From assembly GCF_025631005.1 (NCBI RefSeq), contig NZ_JAOTPL010000004.1:1-64000 (forward strand): a stretch of DNA of 64,000 nt. The letters run 5' to 3'. Positions within the stretch are counted from its first letter, which is position 1. Each line of letters opens with the position of its first letter. The translations under genes were made by a program, and so were the position numbers. The stretch is from Haoranjiania flava. GTDB taxonomy: Bacteria > Bacteroidota > Bacteroidia > Chitinophagales > Chitinophagaceae. The notes beneath the pieces were generated by a model, which saw only the letters and a program-made list of their open reading frames with translations, made no database searches and was not told where the DNA came from. This document shows positions 43,522-52,661 of the stretch, in pieces.

Positions 43522-45501
43522 ATGAATAGTTTTTTTAAAACATCCGGTCTGCTTTTAGCATTGTTCTTTTTTTCAGGTATCTGCCTGGCAGAAGTAAAAT
43601 TACCTGCTATTTTCAGTGATAATATGGTACTGCAACAAAACAGCGATGCCGCCATTTGGGGCACAGCCGGGAGAAATAAGACCATAAAAATACATACATC
43701 CTGGAACAATAAAAATTATACTGCCAAAGCAGATGCGAAAGGCGACTGGAAGCTGCACGTAAAAACACCAAAGTACGGAGGGCCTTATACCATCCGTGTT
43801 TCAGAGGACAATACCATTACTTTAAAAAATGTACTGATCGGCGAAGTATGGCTTTGCTCCGGCCAGTCAAATATGGAAATGCCTTTAGCCGGATGGGGAA
43901 AAGTCAACAATTATGAGCAGGAAATTGCGAATGCCCATTTCCCGGAAATACGGTTGTTACAGGCAATACATGTTACAGCTAATCAACCCCAGGCAGATCT
44001 AAAGGTTAGAAACAATGGCTGGGATATTTGCTCACCTGCTACTGTTGCCGATTTTTCTTCTACTGCTTATTTCTTCGCCAGGGAAATTTATAACCAAACA
44101 AAAATCCCTATCGGGTTAATTCATTCATCTTGGGGCGGCACGGTAGCTGAAGCATGGACAAGTTATGAAACCTTAAGCAGGATGAAAGATTTCGCCGAAG
44201 CTGCAAAAACAATAAAGTTTACACCACCGATGAGTAAAGAGGAACTGAGTACAGCAGAACAGAATTGGGAGGCGCTTGCCTTACAAAAAGATCCGGGATA
44301 TGTAGCCGGAAGCCCCGTCTGGCATAAGCCTGATCTGGATGTAACAGGCTGGAAAGCTATGCAGTTGCCGGGTTTCTGGGAAGAAAAAGGTCTGAGAGGC
44401 TTTGATGGTGTGGTATGGTTCAGGAAAAAAATATCTGTACCCGCAGACTGGAACGGCGAAGATGCCGTGTTGCGTTTTTATGCAGATGATAATGATATCA
44501 CCTGGTTTAACGGCGAGCAAATTGGCGCTGTTAATAAATGGGATCAGCAAAGAGTGTATGCAATTCCTGCGCGCTTACTGCATCAGGGAGACAATTATAT
44601 CACCATTCGTGTAGATGATGTAAGAAGTAATGGCGGTATTCATGGAAATGCTACTGAATTTACTATACAGAATAAATCAGGTACTAAAACAATTCCTTTA
44701 GCCGGAGATTGGCTGTACAAGATAGCTTATTCTTTAAAAGATCTTCCGCCAAAACCACAATCGCAAACCGGGCCCAACAGGGCTGCCGTCTTATACAATG
44801 CCATGATCAACCCGGTCATAAACTATAAAATCAAAGGCGCTATCTGGTACCAGGGCGAAAGCAATGCGACAAGAGCATTTCAATATCAAACTTTGTTTCC
44901 AGCGATGATCAAAGACTGGAGAAGTAAATTCTCTTCCGGGGATTTTCCATTTTATTTTGTGCAGCTTGCTAATTTTATGAAGCGTGACGAGGCGCCCGGC
45001 GCATCACAATGGGCAGAACTCAGAGAAGCGCAGTTAATGGCCACAGGCCTGCCAAATACCGGCATGGCAGTAACAATTGATATTGGAGATGAAAAAGATA
45101 TTCACCCGAAAAATAAGCAGGAAGTAGGGCGGCGGTTAGCCTTGATTGCGCTGAATAAAACCTATGGAAAACAAACAGGCTATTCCGGGCCCATATACAA
45201 AAGTCATGTAGTGAAGGGAAATAAAATCATTCTGTCTTTTTCGCATGATAAAGGCCTGAAAGCTGCTGGTGGCGCGGCGCTCAAAGGTTTTGCCGTTGCC
45301 GGAAAAGACAAAAGGTTCTATTGGGCAGATGCGAAAATAGAAAGAAATAAAATAATTGTTTCTTCAAAAAATGTAGCCGATCCGGTTGCGGTTAGGTATG
45401 GTTGGGCAAATAATCCTGATATAAACCTGTACAACGGCAGCAGCCTGCCGGCATCTCCTTTCAGGACAGATAGCTGGGCAGAAAGTACAGAAAGTAAGTA
45501 G
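43522..45501 (+). CDS. SGNH-type carbohydrate acetylesterase (sialate O-acetylesterase family, CE20-like)
   Basis: A 659-residue protein with signal peptide (about 1-23). It is annotated in databases as sialate O-acetylesterase-like; the architecture is a split SGNH hydrolase with an inserted GH2-type jelly roll. The catalytic Ser is S116 in WLCSGQSNMEMPL. Block residues are in HSSWGGTVAEAW and IWYQGESNATR, and the catalytic His is H528 in KDIHPKNKQEVGRR. The insert (about 260-400) includes VWFRKKISVPADWNGEDAVL. In a xylan-type locus it most likely removes acetyl groups from xylose (CE20-like); that substrate is inference. It is the last gene of the PUL 2 operon, followed by a terminator hairpin. 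Confidence 0.87.
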   Translation: MNSFFKTSGLLLALFFFSGICLAEVKLPAIFSDNMVLQQNSDAAIWGTAGRNKTIKIHTSWNNKNYTAKADAKGDWKLHVKTPKYGGPYTIRVSEDNTITLKNVLIGEVWLCSGQSNMEMPLAGWGKVNNYEQEIANAHFPEIRLLQAIHVTANQPQADLKVRNNGWDICSPATVADFSSTAYFFAREIYNQTKIPIGLIHSSWGGTVAEAWTSYETLSRMKDFAEAAKTIKFTPPMSKEELSTAEQNWEALALQKDPGYVAGSPVWHKPDLDVTGWKAMQLPGFWEEKGLRGFDGVVWFRKKISVPADWNGEDAVLRFYADDNDITWFNGEQIGAVNKWDQQRVYAIPARLLHQGDNYITIRVDDVRSNGGIHGNATEFTIQNKSGTKTIPLAGDWLYKIAYSLKDLPPKPQSQTGPNRAAVLYNAMINPVINYKIKGAIWYQGESNATRAFQYQTLFPAMIKDWRSKFSSGDFPFYFVQLANFMKRDEAPGASQWAELREAQLMATGLPNTGMAVTIDIGDEKDIHPKNKQEVGRRLALIALNKTYGKQTGYSGPIYKSHVVKGNKIILSFSHDKGLKAAGGAALKGFAVAGKDKRFYWADAKIERNKIIVSSKNVADPVAVRYGWANNPDINLYNGSSLPASPFRTDSWAESTESK

Positions 45502-45513
45502 TCGTTTTTGAGA

Positions 45514-45541
45514 AAAGCCTTGCAGCGAGAAGCAAGGCTTT
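45514..45541. terminator. Bidirectional terminator hairpin between PUL 2 and the response regulator
   Basis: AAAGCCTTGC (45514-45523) pairs perfectly with GCAAGGCTTT (45532-45541), a 10-bp stem with an 8-base loop. It lies between convergent genes; the flanks are moderately T-rich on the minus-strand side and weak on the plus side. Confidence 0.7.
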
Positions 45542-45576
45542 ATCAATGCCGCACTACAAGCTATGTTATGAAATTA

Positions 45577-46359
45577 TCAATTGGCATTCCGGAGCGATCT
45601 GATGTATTCGGAAGGCGTCATTTTAAATTGTTTCTGGAAGTTTCTGCCGAACTGTGAAGGCGAGCTGTAACCAACAACGTTGTAAATTTCATTGATTCGC
45701 AGGTTGTCCTCAGCTAATAAAACCGCAGCCTGTTTGAGCCTTGTAATGTTGATCATCTCGTTGGGAGTGAGATCCGATATGGATTTAATTTTCCTGTACA
45801 AAGTGGGCCGGCTCATATTCATGAAAATAGCAAGCTGATTTACATCAAGGTTTATATCCGAGATGTTTTCTAAAATAATGCGGTTAAGCTCCTCTAAGAA
45901 TATTTCATCGGATCTGGAATGCGCAATGCTTTTAATATGTGTAAGCGGTGAATTAATAAAATATTCTTTTATTTTATTCCTGTTTTTAAGCAAACTCCCA
46001 ATTTGTGCACGAAGATATTCGGGAGAAAAAGGTTTTTCTACATAAGCATCTGCGCCGGAATTAAGCCCGCTGATTTTAGATTCCAATGTATTTTTAGCGG
46101 TGAGCAATATTACGGGAATATGGCTCATCTCTACATCATTTTTTATTTTTTCACAAAGTTCCATTCCGTCCATTACGGGCATCATGATATCACTGATGAT
46201 TAAATCAATACAATGCTCTTCCAGCATCTTCAGCGCTTCGCTGCCATTCGTGGCTACCAATACATTATATTCCTCAGCAAGATCGTCAGATAAGAATTCC
46301 AGCAGATCTTCATTGTCGTCTATCAGCAAAATGGTGCTGAATGCTCTCGCTTCTGTCAT
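45577..46359 (-). CDS. AraC-type response regulator of a split hybrid two-component system
   Basis: 260 residues. The receiver domain (about 8-125) has the acidic pair in ILLIDDNE, the phospho-acceptor Asp in LIISDIMMPVMDG, the Thr/Ser of VILLTAK and the Lys of YVEKPFSPEYL. An AraC double HTH (about 160-258) ends RNFQKQFKMTPSEYIRSLR. In most Bacteroidota PULs this receiver-HTH unit is the C-terminus of a hybrid HTCS protein. Here the start codon overlaps the kinase stop as ATGA (46356-46359), giving a separate but translationally coupled protein. It likely activates PUL 3 (divergent) and perhaps PUL 2 (convergent). Confidence 0.93.
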   Translation of the reverse strand: MTEARAFSTILLIDDNEDLLEFLSDDLAEEYNVLVATNGSEALKMLEEHCIDLIISDIMMPVMDGMELCEKIKNDVEMSHIPVILLTAKNTLESKISGLNSGADAYVEKPFSPEYLRAQIGSLLKNRNKIKEYFINSPLTHIKSIAHSRSDEIFLEELNRIILENISDINLDVNQLAIFMNMSRPTLYRKIKSISDLTPNEMINITRLKQAAVLLAEDNLRINEIYNVVGYSSPSQFGRNFQKQFKMTPSEYIRSLRNAN

Positions 46360-49300
46360 GATTCTTTTTCTTTGTTAATGTGGTCAGGTATTATGAGTTC
46401 GAATGTGTTTAAATTTTCCCGTAAATTAATGAAATTTAAGGAACCGTTGTGCAATTCAGCCAATGATCTGGCCAGTGTAAGCCCTATGCCGCTGCCCGTT
46501 TCTTTGGTGTTTTTTGTACGGAAAAAAGGTTCAAATATTCTGTCTTTCAACTCAGCGGGAATTTTTTTGCCGTCGTTGCTGACACTTATATAAACTTCAT
46601 TTTTTTTGTCTGAATGGTTAAGTGAAACAACGATCAGGCTTTCACCGTATTTCAAAGCATTATTCAATAAATTGCTGATGATCTTTATCAGCGCTTCCTG
46701 GTCTGCAAAAGCAAATATATCCTTATCCGGGATGTTGCGTTTGAGCATGATATCCTTCTGATCTATGGCATCCTGGTATCTTTCAATTACCGATAATACT
46801 ATGTCTGTAATGTTGAGTTTAGTAAATGTCAGCGAGAATTTATTGGTCTCTATTTCCCTGAAGTTCAATAATTCGTTGGTAAGAGATAAAAGCCTTTGTG
46901 TGTTGCGATCCATGATCACGATATATTTACCCACATCATCCGGGATATTGCGTTTTTTCATTATTTTTTCCAATGGTCCTTTGATCAGGGTCAGCGGTGT
47001 ACGGATCTCATGCGCTACCTGTGTAAAGAAATCTATTTTTGACTGGTACAGTTCTTTTTCTCTTTGTATATTCAATATGGCCATTTTTTGCAGATTTTTT
47101 TCTCTGTAGAAAGTATAAACCAGGTACAGAGAACCCGCTACCAGCAGCGTGTAAATTAAATAGGCAAAGTTTGATTTCCAGAAAGGCGGCAGGATATTGA
47201 GTTGCAGGCGTCTTTCATTATTACTCCAAATGCCGTTGCTGTTGGTAGATTTCACTTTGAAATTATAGACGCCTGCAGGAAGATTGGTATAATAAACTCT
47301 TCTGTTCTCATCAAGATAAGTCCATTCCTTATCTAGTCCTTCCAGCATATAAGCATACTGAATATTTTCTGATGAGGAAAATTCAAGAGCGGCAAAGTCA
47401 ATGCTAAAAGTAGATTCATCATGTTTAAGTGTTATATTGTCTGTAAGGATAATAGATTTTTTAAGTTTGGCATTTTCCTCATTCCCGATGCCAACTTCTT
47501 TATTGGATATCTGGAAACCTGTAATATACAAAGGAGGATTAAATGTATCAATCATAAAGTTTTCAGGGTTGAATCTTATCATGCCTTTTATGCCGCCGAA
47601 ATACATATCTCCGTTATCATCCTTAAAAGATGATTTGTAATTGAATTGTTCGTATAAAAGATCGTTATTTCTATTGTAAATTTTTATGCTATTATCAGCC
47701 AGGCCAAGGCTGGCAAGGCCTTTAGAAGTGCTTATCCACATCACTTTATTGTTGTCTTCTTTTACTGAATAAATAAGATTAGCCGGTAAACCGCTTCTGG
47801 TTGAATATTCTTTAAATACCTTTTTTGCAGGATAATATTTGTACAGGCAGGACTCGGTTGCTATCCAGATATTGCTTTCGCTATCCTGGTAAATATCTGT
47901 AATTCTTTTTTCAATAAGTATATCGTCTTTATTGTTCAAAGGAAATCGCACCCTGTTTACAACCTTATTTTCCATATCAATCGTGTACAAGCCATTATTG
48001 AAAGTTCCGCTCCAGATCTTGCCTGTACTGTCTACCAGCAAAGAAGAATAAAATATATCGACAGGCATATGCGGTATAATGTCAAAGTTATTATTGTCTT
48101 TGTTATATGTGAAAATGGCATTGGTGGTAGCAACTATAATTTTTTTGTTTTTTGTTTTAGCTAATGAGTGTACAAAATTACTTTTCAAATCATTTTTCCC
48201 TGGACCATACTGGTAATGCCTGATAATCTTTTCTGAATGCAGATCCATAACGTCGAGCCCCTGATCAAAAGTTCCTATCCATAACTCGTTATCTACCACA
48301 ACCAGACCGTGAATGTTAGAAGAACTTATACCATTTTTACCTGACCTGTAATGAGTGAACTTATTTGTCTTCGGGTCAAATTTATTAAGTCCGTTATCTT
48401 CTGTTCCTATCCATAAATTGCCGTTGTAATCTTTTACTATTTCTCTTACTGCGTTGCCGCTTACAGAGTTTTCTCTTTGTTTCGGAAAGAATTTTTCAAA
48501 TTTATTATAGGGCTTTGGAAAATAATTTACACCACCGAAATAGGTGCTTGCCCATATACCGCCTTCTTTGTCTTTGATCAGGCCGTATACTGCATTATCG
48601 CTAATTGAAAAAGGGTCATTGTAATTTTTTACAAGATTTATATAGTTGTTGGTTTTGGGATATAAAATATAAATACCATTTTCCGTAGCTATCCATATTT
48701 CCTCGTCAGATACCTTTAAAAAGTCTCTTATATACAGGTTTTTGCCGTTGGTGCTCTTGGAAATAATATCTGTAGATTTTTTTGTTTTGGTATTAAATGC
48801 TTTGGCCCCATGTGCTGTAGTGCCTGCCAGTAAAATGCTGTCGTTGAGCTTATACAGTTTTTCTATCCACATGCCATTGTTGATAATGCCATTGTGGGTC
48901 AGATCGTATTGCTCTGCTGAATTGTCTATAAAATTGTATTTGATTAGTTTACTGTTGGTATTACCTATCCATACCGTATGCTTATCAAAACTGCAAAGAG
49001 TAGTTAGCGGCGTTTTTAAATCTATTTTGTTTACAACATTATTTTTTATTTTGAACAGGCTAAAGTCGGCGATGAATAAAATATTGTTATCATGCAGGTC
49101 TTCGGTTATCGAAAAGATATTTGTATTCACTGTCTCTTTAACGAGGTTAAAGGTTTCTTTGTTTTCGTTATAAGCATACAAACCGTTTTCTGTGCCCACC
49201 CATAATATTTTTTTAGAATCTTCGTACAAGTGTCTTATGGAAGAAGTAAGGAAGGGCTCTAAGGCAAAAGTTTTAAATTTTGTACCATCATATCTGTTTA

Positions 49301-49520
49301 CCATATCTTTTGTTCCTATCCATACAAAGCCTTTGGAATCTTGTAGTAAACACATAGCCGTATTGTTGGATAAGCCGTCTTTCATTTCAAAGTGTTTGCA
49401 ATAATAAGGTTGAGCATACCCGCTATAAAAACTAACGATAAGGTATATGTTGAAGCAATATTTTAAAAATCTGTTCAAGTTAGGTTTTGGTTGAGACAAA
49501 TTAATCAATAAATGAGACAA
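46356..49520 (-). CDS. HTCS-type sensor histidine kinase with periplasmic double beta-propeller
   Basis: About 1040-1054 residues. After a signal (NRFLKYCFNIYLIVSFYSGYAQ) comes a long periplasmic region with about a dozen Reg_prop/two-component propeller repeats (for example GFVWIGTKDMVNRYDG, LWIGTEDNGLNKFDPKTN, MWISTSKGL) and a Y_Y_Y domain (SFSIDFAALEFSSSENIQYAYMLEGLDKEW). One membrane helix spans about 784-805. The cytoplasmic kinase has the phospho-acceptor H837 in VAHEIRTPLTLIKGPLEKI, the N-box ISNLLNNALKYGE and the G-box GSGIGLTLA. No in-frame ATG precedes the signal; TTG codons at 49520, 49499 or 49478 must be used, with 49478 giving the neatest signal peptide. It presumably senses an oligosaccharide in the periplasm. 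Confidence 0.93.
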   Translation of the reverse strand: MSHLLINLSQPKPNLNRFLKYCFNIYLIVSFYSGYAQPYYCKHFEMKDGLSNNTAMCLLQDSKGFVWIGTKDMVNRYDGTKFKTFALEPFLTSSIRHLYEDSKKILWVGTENGLYAYNENKETFNLVKETVNTNIFSITEDLHDNNILFIADFSLFKIKNNVVNKIDLKTPLTTLCSFDKHTVWIGNTNSKLIKYNFIDNSAEQYDLTHNGIINNGMWIEKLYKLNDSILLAGTTAHGAKAFNTKTKKSTDIISKSTNGKNLYIRDFLKVSDEEIWIATENGIYILYPKTNNYINLVKNYNDPFSISDNAVYGLIKDKEGGIWASTYFGGVNYFPKPYNKFEKFFPKQRENSVSGNAVREIVKDYNGNLWIGTEDNGLNKFDPKTNKFTHYRSGKNGISSSNIHGLVVVDNELWIGTFDQGLDVMDLHSEKIIRHYQYGPGKNDLKSNFVHSLAKTKNKKIIVATTNAIFTYNKDNNNFDIIPHMPVDIFYSSLLVDSTGKIWSGTFNNGLYTIDMENKVVNRVRFPLNNKDDILIEKRITDIYQDSESNIWIATESCLYKYYPAKKVFKEYSTRSGLPANLIYSVKEDNNKVMWISTSKGLASLGLADNSIKIYNRNNDLLYEQFNYKSSFKDDNGDMYFGGIKGMIRFNPENFMIDTFNPPLYITGFQISNKEVGIGNEENAKLKKSIILTDNITLKHDESTFSIDFAALEFSSSENIQYAYMLEGLDKEWTYLDENRRVYYTNLPAGVYNFKVKSTNSNGIWSNNERRLQLNILPPFWKSNFAYLIYTLLVAGSLYLVYTFYREKNLQKMAILNIQREKELYQSKIDFFTQVAHEIRTPLTLIKGPLEKIMKKRNIPDDVGKYIVIMDRNTQRLLSLTNELLNFREIETNKFSLTFTKLNITDIVLSVIERYQDAIDQKDIMLKRNIPDKDIFAFADQEALIKIISNLLNNALKYGESLIVVSLNHSDKKNEVYISVSNDGKKIPAELKDRIFEPFFRTKNTKETGSGIGLTLARSLAELHNGSLNFINLRENLNTFELIIPDHINKEKES

Positions 49521-49595
49521 AATGTATATTAAATATTTATTAAAAAATAGAAATTTGATTGTTAAATTAAAAAATTAAAAGTTAAAATAAATTTT

Positions 49596-52500
49596 ATGAA
49601 GAATTCTACCAAACGTTGGATAATTAAAATAGTTTTTGGTACGTTTTGTTTGACTTGTTGTTCTTTTTCAATTTTTGCGCAAAATAATACTAATAGCTTA
49701 AATTATGAAGGTACGGTAACCAATCAAAAAAAAGAACCGCTTCCTGGAGTATCTGTACAAGTGGTAGGCACAAGTAGAGGAACTATCACAGATAATAACG
49801 GTAATTTTTCTATACCTGCAAAGTCTGGGAATACTTTGTCTTTTACAATGATTGGGTATGCTACACAAACAGTTACTTTAACAAACAGTAAATCGCTTGC
49901 TATACAGCTTACTGAAGAAGAAGCCTTAGATTTAAATGAAGTAGTAGTTGTAGGGTACGGAACACAACAAAAAAGAGATCTAACTGGTGCAGTTTCTGTT
50001 GTGAAACCGGAAGAAATAAATAAAAGAAGAGCTACTACAATAGCAGAAGCTTTGCAAGGCTTGTCTTCGGGTATAAAAGTTAGAGGCGGTGGACAGCCGG
50101 GTTCTGAGGCACAAATACAAATCAGAGGATTAAAAAATGTATCGGGCACTAATCCTTTATATGTTATTGACGGATTAATTACAACTGCTAACAGAGATTT
50201 TAATCCCGATGATATAGCATCTATTCAAATTCTGAAAGATGCATCTGCAGCGGCTATTTATGGTTCAAGAGCAGCTAATGGCGTTATAATAATTACAACC
50301 AAAAAAGGAAAAGAAGGGCCAATGAAAATCAGTGTATCTGCCAATACCAGCTTTCAGATAATGCCCAGGTATAAACTTGCAGATACTAAAGAATTTGCCG
50401 AACTTAACTATATGGCCTATGACAATGCGGGTAAGCCAAGGCAAAATCTTGATATGAATATAAATACTGATTGGCAGAAAGAAACATATAGAGTAGGCAG
50501 AATAAACGATATAAATACAAGCTTTTCAGGAGGTAGCGCCAATGGGTCTTACTATACCTCTGTAGGGTACTTTGGAAATAAAGGTGCAGTGATAGGCACA
50601 GCGTTTGACCGTTTCAATGTAAGAGTAAACTCACAGGGCAGTAAAGGTATATTCAGCATTGGTGAGAACATAGCTATAAGCAATGCGAAGAGCGATGAGA
50701 TGGAAGGAAATCCTATTTTAGATGTGGTAAGACTGTTGCCTACCATTCCGGTATACAATGAAAATAACCCAGGCGGATATGGATACGGAGATGAATCGAA
50801 AGCAAGAACATTTGGTACTAATCCGGTTGCGATTTCAAATTTAATAGACAGGACTAATCAAAATTTAAGATTAAAGGGAAACTTGTGGGCAGAGTTAAAA
50901 TTATTCAAGTTGCTAACCTACAGACTCAACTTGGGCTACGAAACTAGCCGGGATCATTATAAATTTTTTAGAAAACCCGGAAACTGGACCCTCAATCAGG
51001 ATTATGAACCTTCTATAGCTAATGAAAACAGAGCAGAGTCTGAAAACAAACTGATAGAAAACACATTGACATTTAAAAATACATTCGATAAGCACAATGT
51101 GACACTTATTGGCGGTCAATCTTACCAGCGTTCTACCTATGCACGAATATGGGGACAAAAAAGAAATCTTCCTACATCACTAGGAAAGTATTTCGATGTT
51201 TTAGATCAGGGAAATGATGCTTCCTTAGGAGGATGGAGAGACAGATCTGATTTATTGTCTTACTTCGGAAGGTTGGAGTACGACTATAATAATAAATATT
51301 TGATAAATGTAGTTTTTCGTGCAGACGGCTCTTCTAAGCTATCGCTTCAAAACAAATGGGGATATTATCCATCAGTATCTGCTGCATGGAGAGTCAGCAA
51401 TGAGGCATTTTTCAATTCTGCCGTCATCAACGACTTTAAAATAAGAGCAAGCTACGGCACTCTGGGAAGTTCTAATATCGGGTCATACGAGTATATGGCA
51501 TTTGTCAATACATTACCCACCATTGCCATAGGCAGCGATCAGCATTCAGAGCCAACAGGCACTCAGGTAAGATTATCAAATCCTGTTTTAAAATGGGAAA
51601 CATTAAAACAACAGAACTATGGATTTGATATGGCATTATTAAACAATAAAATTACATTGAATGGCGAATACTTTATTGCTACTACTTACGATGTGCTTTA
51701 TGCATCTCCTATACTCATGACTACCGGCAATGACGGCGGAAATCCAAGAACCAATGCATTAACATTGAGAAACTCAGGTTTTGAATTTTCAGGTAATTAT
51801 AGAGAAACCAAAAACGATTGGGGATATAATATAGGATTAAACTTGACCACACTGAGAAATAAAGTCACAGAGCTCGGTTACGGCAGAAAAGAACTATACG
51901 TAGGCAATACAATTACGGCACTAAATAATCCGATAGGCATGTGGTATGTATTGAATACCGATGGTATATTTCAAACCACAGAAGAAATAAATAATTATAA
52001 AAATTCTAAAGGCATAGTTATACAACCCAATGCCAAACCCGGAGATATCAGGTTTAAAGACAATAATGATGACGGAAAAATAACTAACGAAGATAAAACA
52101 ATAACCAGTAGTCCCTGGCCAAAACTGGAATTAGGCTTAAACACAGGATTCCAATATAAAAACTTTGATTTTACAATGGATTGGTTCGGTTCATTCGGCT
52201 CTACAGTATTTAACGGCCCAAGAAGTGTAATGGACAGGTTTGACGATAACTCCAATTATAGAAAAGGAATACAGCCTTGGACAGAGCAAAACAAAAGCAC
52301 TACTACACCCCGTGCTATTTATGCATCTACGTTAAACTCAAGAGGCGATATTGACAGGTGGCTGGAAAATGGAAGCTTCTTTAGATTAAAACTATTGAGT
52401 CTGTCATATGCTGTACCTCAAACATTATTGAAAAATGTAGGCTTCAGCAATGCCAGAATATCTGTAAGCGCCCAAAATATCATCACATTTACAAAATATA

Positions 52501-52610
52501 CAGGTTTAGATCCAGAATTTAGCAACGGAAGCATTTTTGAGAAAGGTTTTGATTATGGAGCTTTTCCCAATTTGAAACTATATTCTGTAGGAGTTCAATT
52601 TGACCTGTAA
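49596..52610 (+). CDS. susC: SusC/RagA-family TonB-linked outer membrane transporter, PUL 3
   Basis: 1004 residues; signal peptide about 1-29 (ending SIFAQ), a carboxypeptidase-regulatory-like domain (about 35-108), the SusC signature LNEVVVVGYGTQQKRDLTGAV (about 111-131), plug motifs NPLYVIDGLI and ILKDASAAAIYGSRAANGVIIITTKKGKEG, and a barrel ending LYSVGVQFDL. It is divergent from the sensor kinase with only about 75 bases of AT-rich sequence between them, so operator and both promoters are compressed there; no convincing TAnnTTTG was found. susD follows after 51 bases without the hairpin repeat found at the other two susC-susD junctions. Confidence 0.95.
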   Translation: MKNSTKRWIIKIVFGTFCLTCCSFSIFAQNNTNSLNYEGTVTNQKKEPLPGVSVQVVGTSRGTITDNNGNFSIPAKSGNTLSFTMIGYATQTVTLTNSKSLAIQLTEEEALDLNEVVVVGYGTQQKRDLTGAVSVVKPEEINKRRATTIAEALQGLSSGIKVRGGGQPGSEAQIQIRGLKNVSGTNPLYVIDGLITTANRDFNPDDIASIQILKDASAAAIYGSRAANGVIIITTKKGKEGPMKISVSANTSFQIMPRYKLADTKEFAELNYMAYDNAGKPRQNLDMNINTDWQKETYRVGRINDINTSFSGGSANGSYYTSVGYFGNKGAVIGTAFDRFNVRVNSQGSKGIFSIGENIAISNAKSDEMEGNPILDVVRLLPTIPVYNENNPGGYGYGDESKARTFGTNPVAISNLIDRTNQNLRLKGNLWAELKLFKLLTYRLNLGYETSRDHYKFFRKPGNWTLNQDYEPSIANENRAESENKLIENTLTFKNTFDKHNVTLIGGQSYQRSTYARIWGQKRNLPTSLGKYFDVLDQGNDASLGGWRDRSDLLSYFGRLEYDYNNKYLINVVFRADGSSKLSLQNKWGYYPSVSAAWRVSNEAFFNSAVINDFKIRASYGTLGSSNIGSYEYMAFVNTLPTIAIGSDQHSEPTGTQVRLSNPVLKWETLKQQNYGFDMALLNNKITLNGEYFIATTYDVLYASPILMTTGNDGGNPRTNALTLRNSGFEFSGNYRETKNDWGYNIGLNLTTLRNKVTELGYGRKELYVGNTITALNNPIGMWYVLNTDGIFQTTEEINNYKNSKGIVIQPNAKPGDIRFKDNNDDGKITNEDKTITSSPWPKLELGLNTGFQYKNFDFTMDWFGSFGSTVFNGPRSVMDRFDDNSNYRKGIQPWTEQNKSTTTPRAIYASTLNSRGDIDRWLENGSFFRLKLLSLSYAVPQTLLKNVGFSNARISVSAQNIITFTKYTGLDPEFSNGSIFEKGFDYGAFPNLKLYSVGVQFDL

Positions 52611-52661
52611 ATAAACAACTCATTACTTATACTCTTTTGAAAAACTAATAAAAATATACCA

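Noticed and set aside
46356..46380. Programmed -1 frameshift joining the sensor kinase and response regulator
   Set aside because: The bases before the stop (AAC AAA GAA AAA GAA TCA TGA) do not form a canonical X XXY YYZ slippery site, and the ATGA overlap explains coupling by reinitiation.
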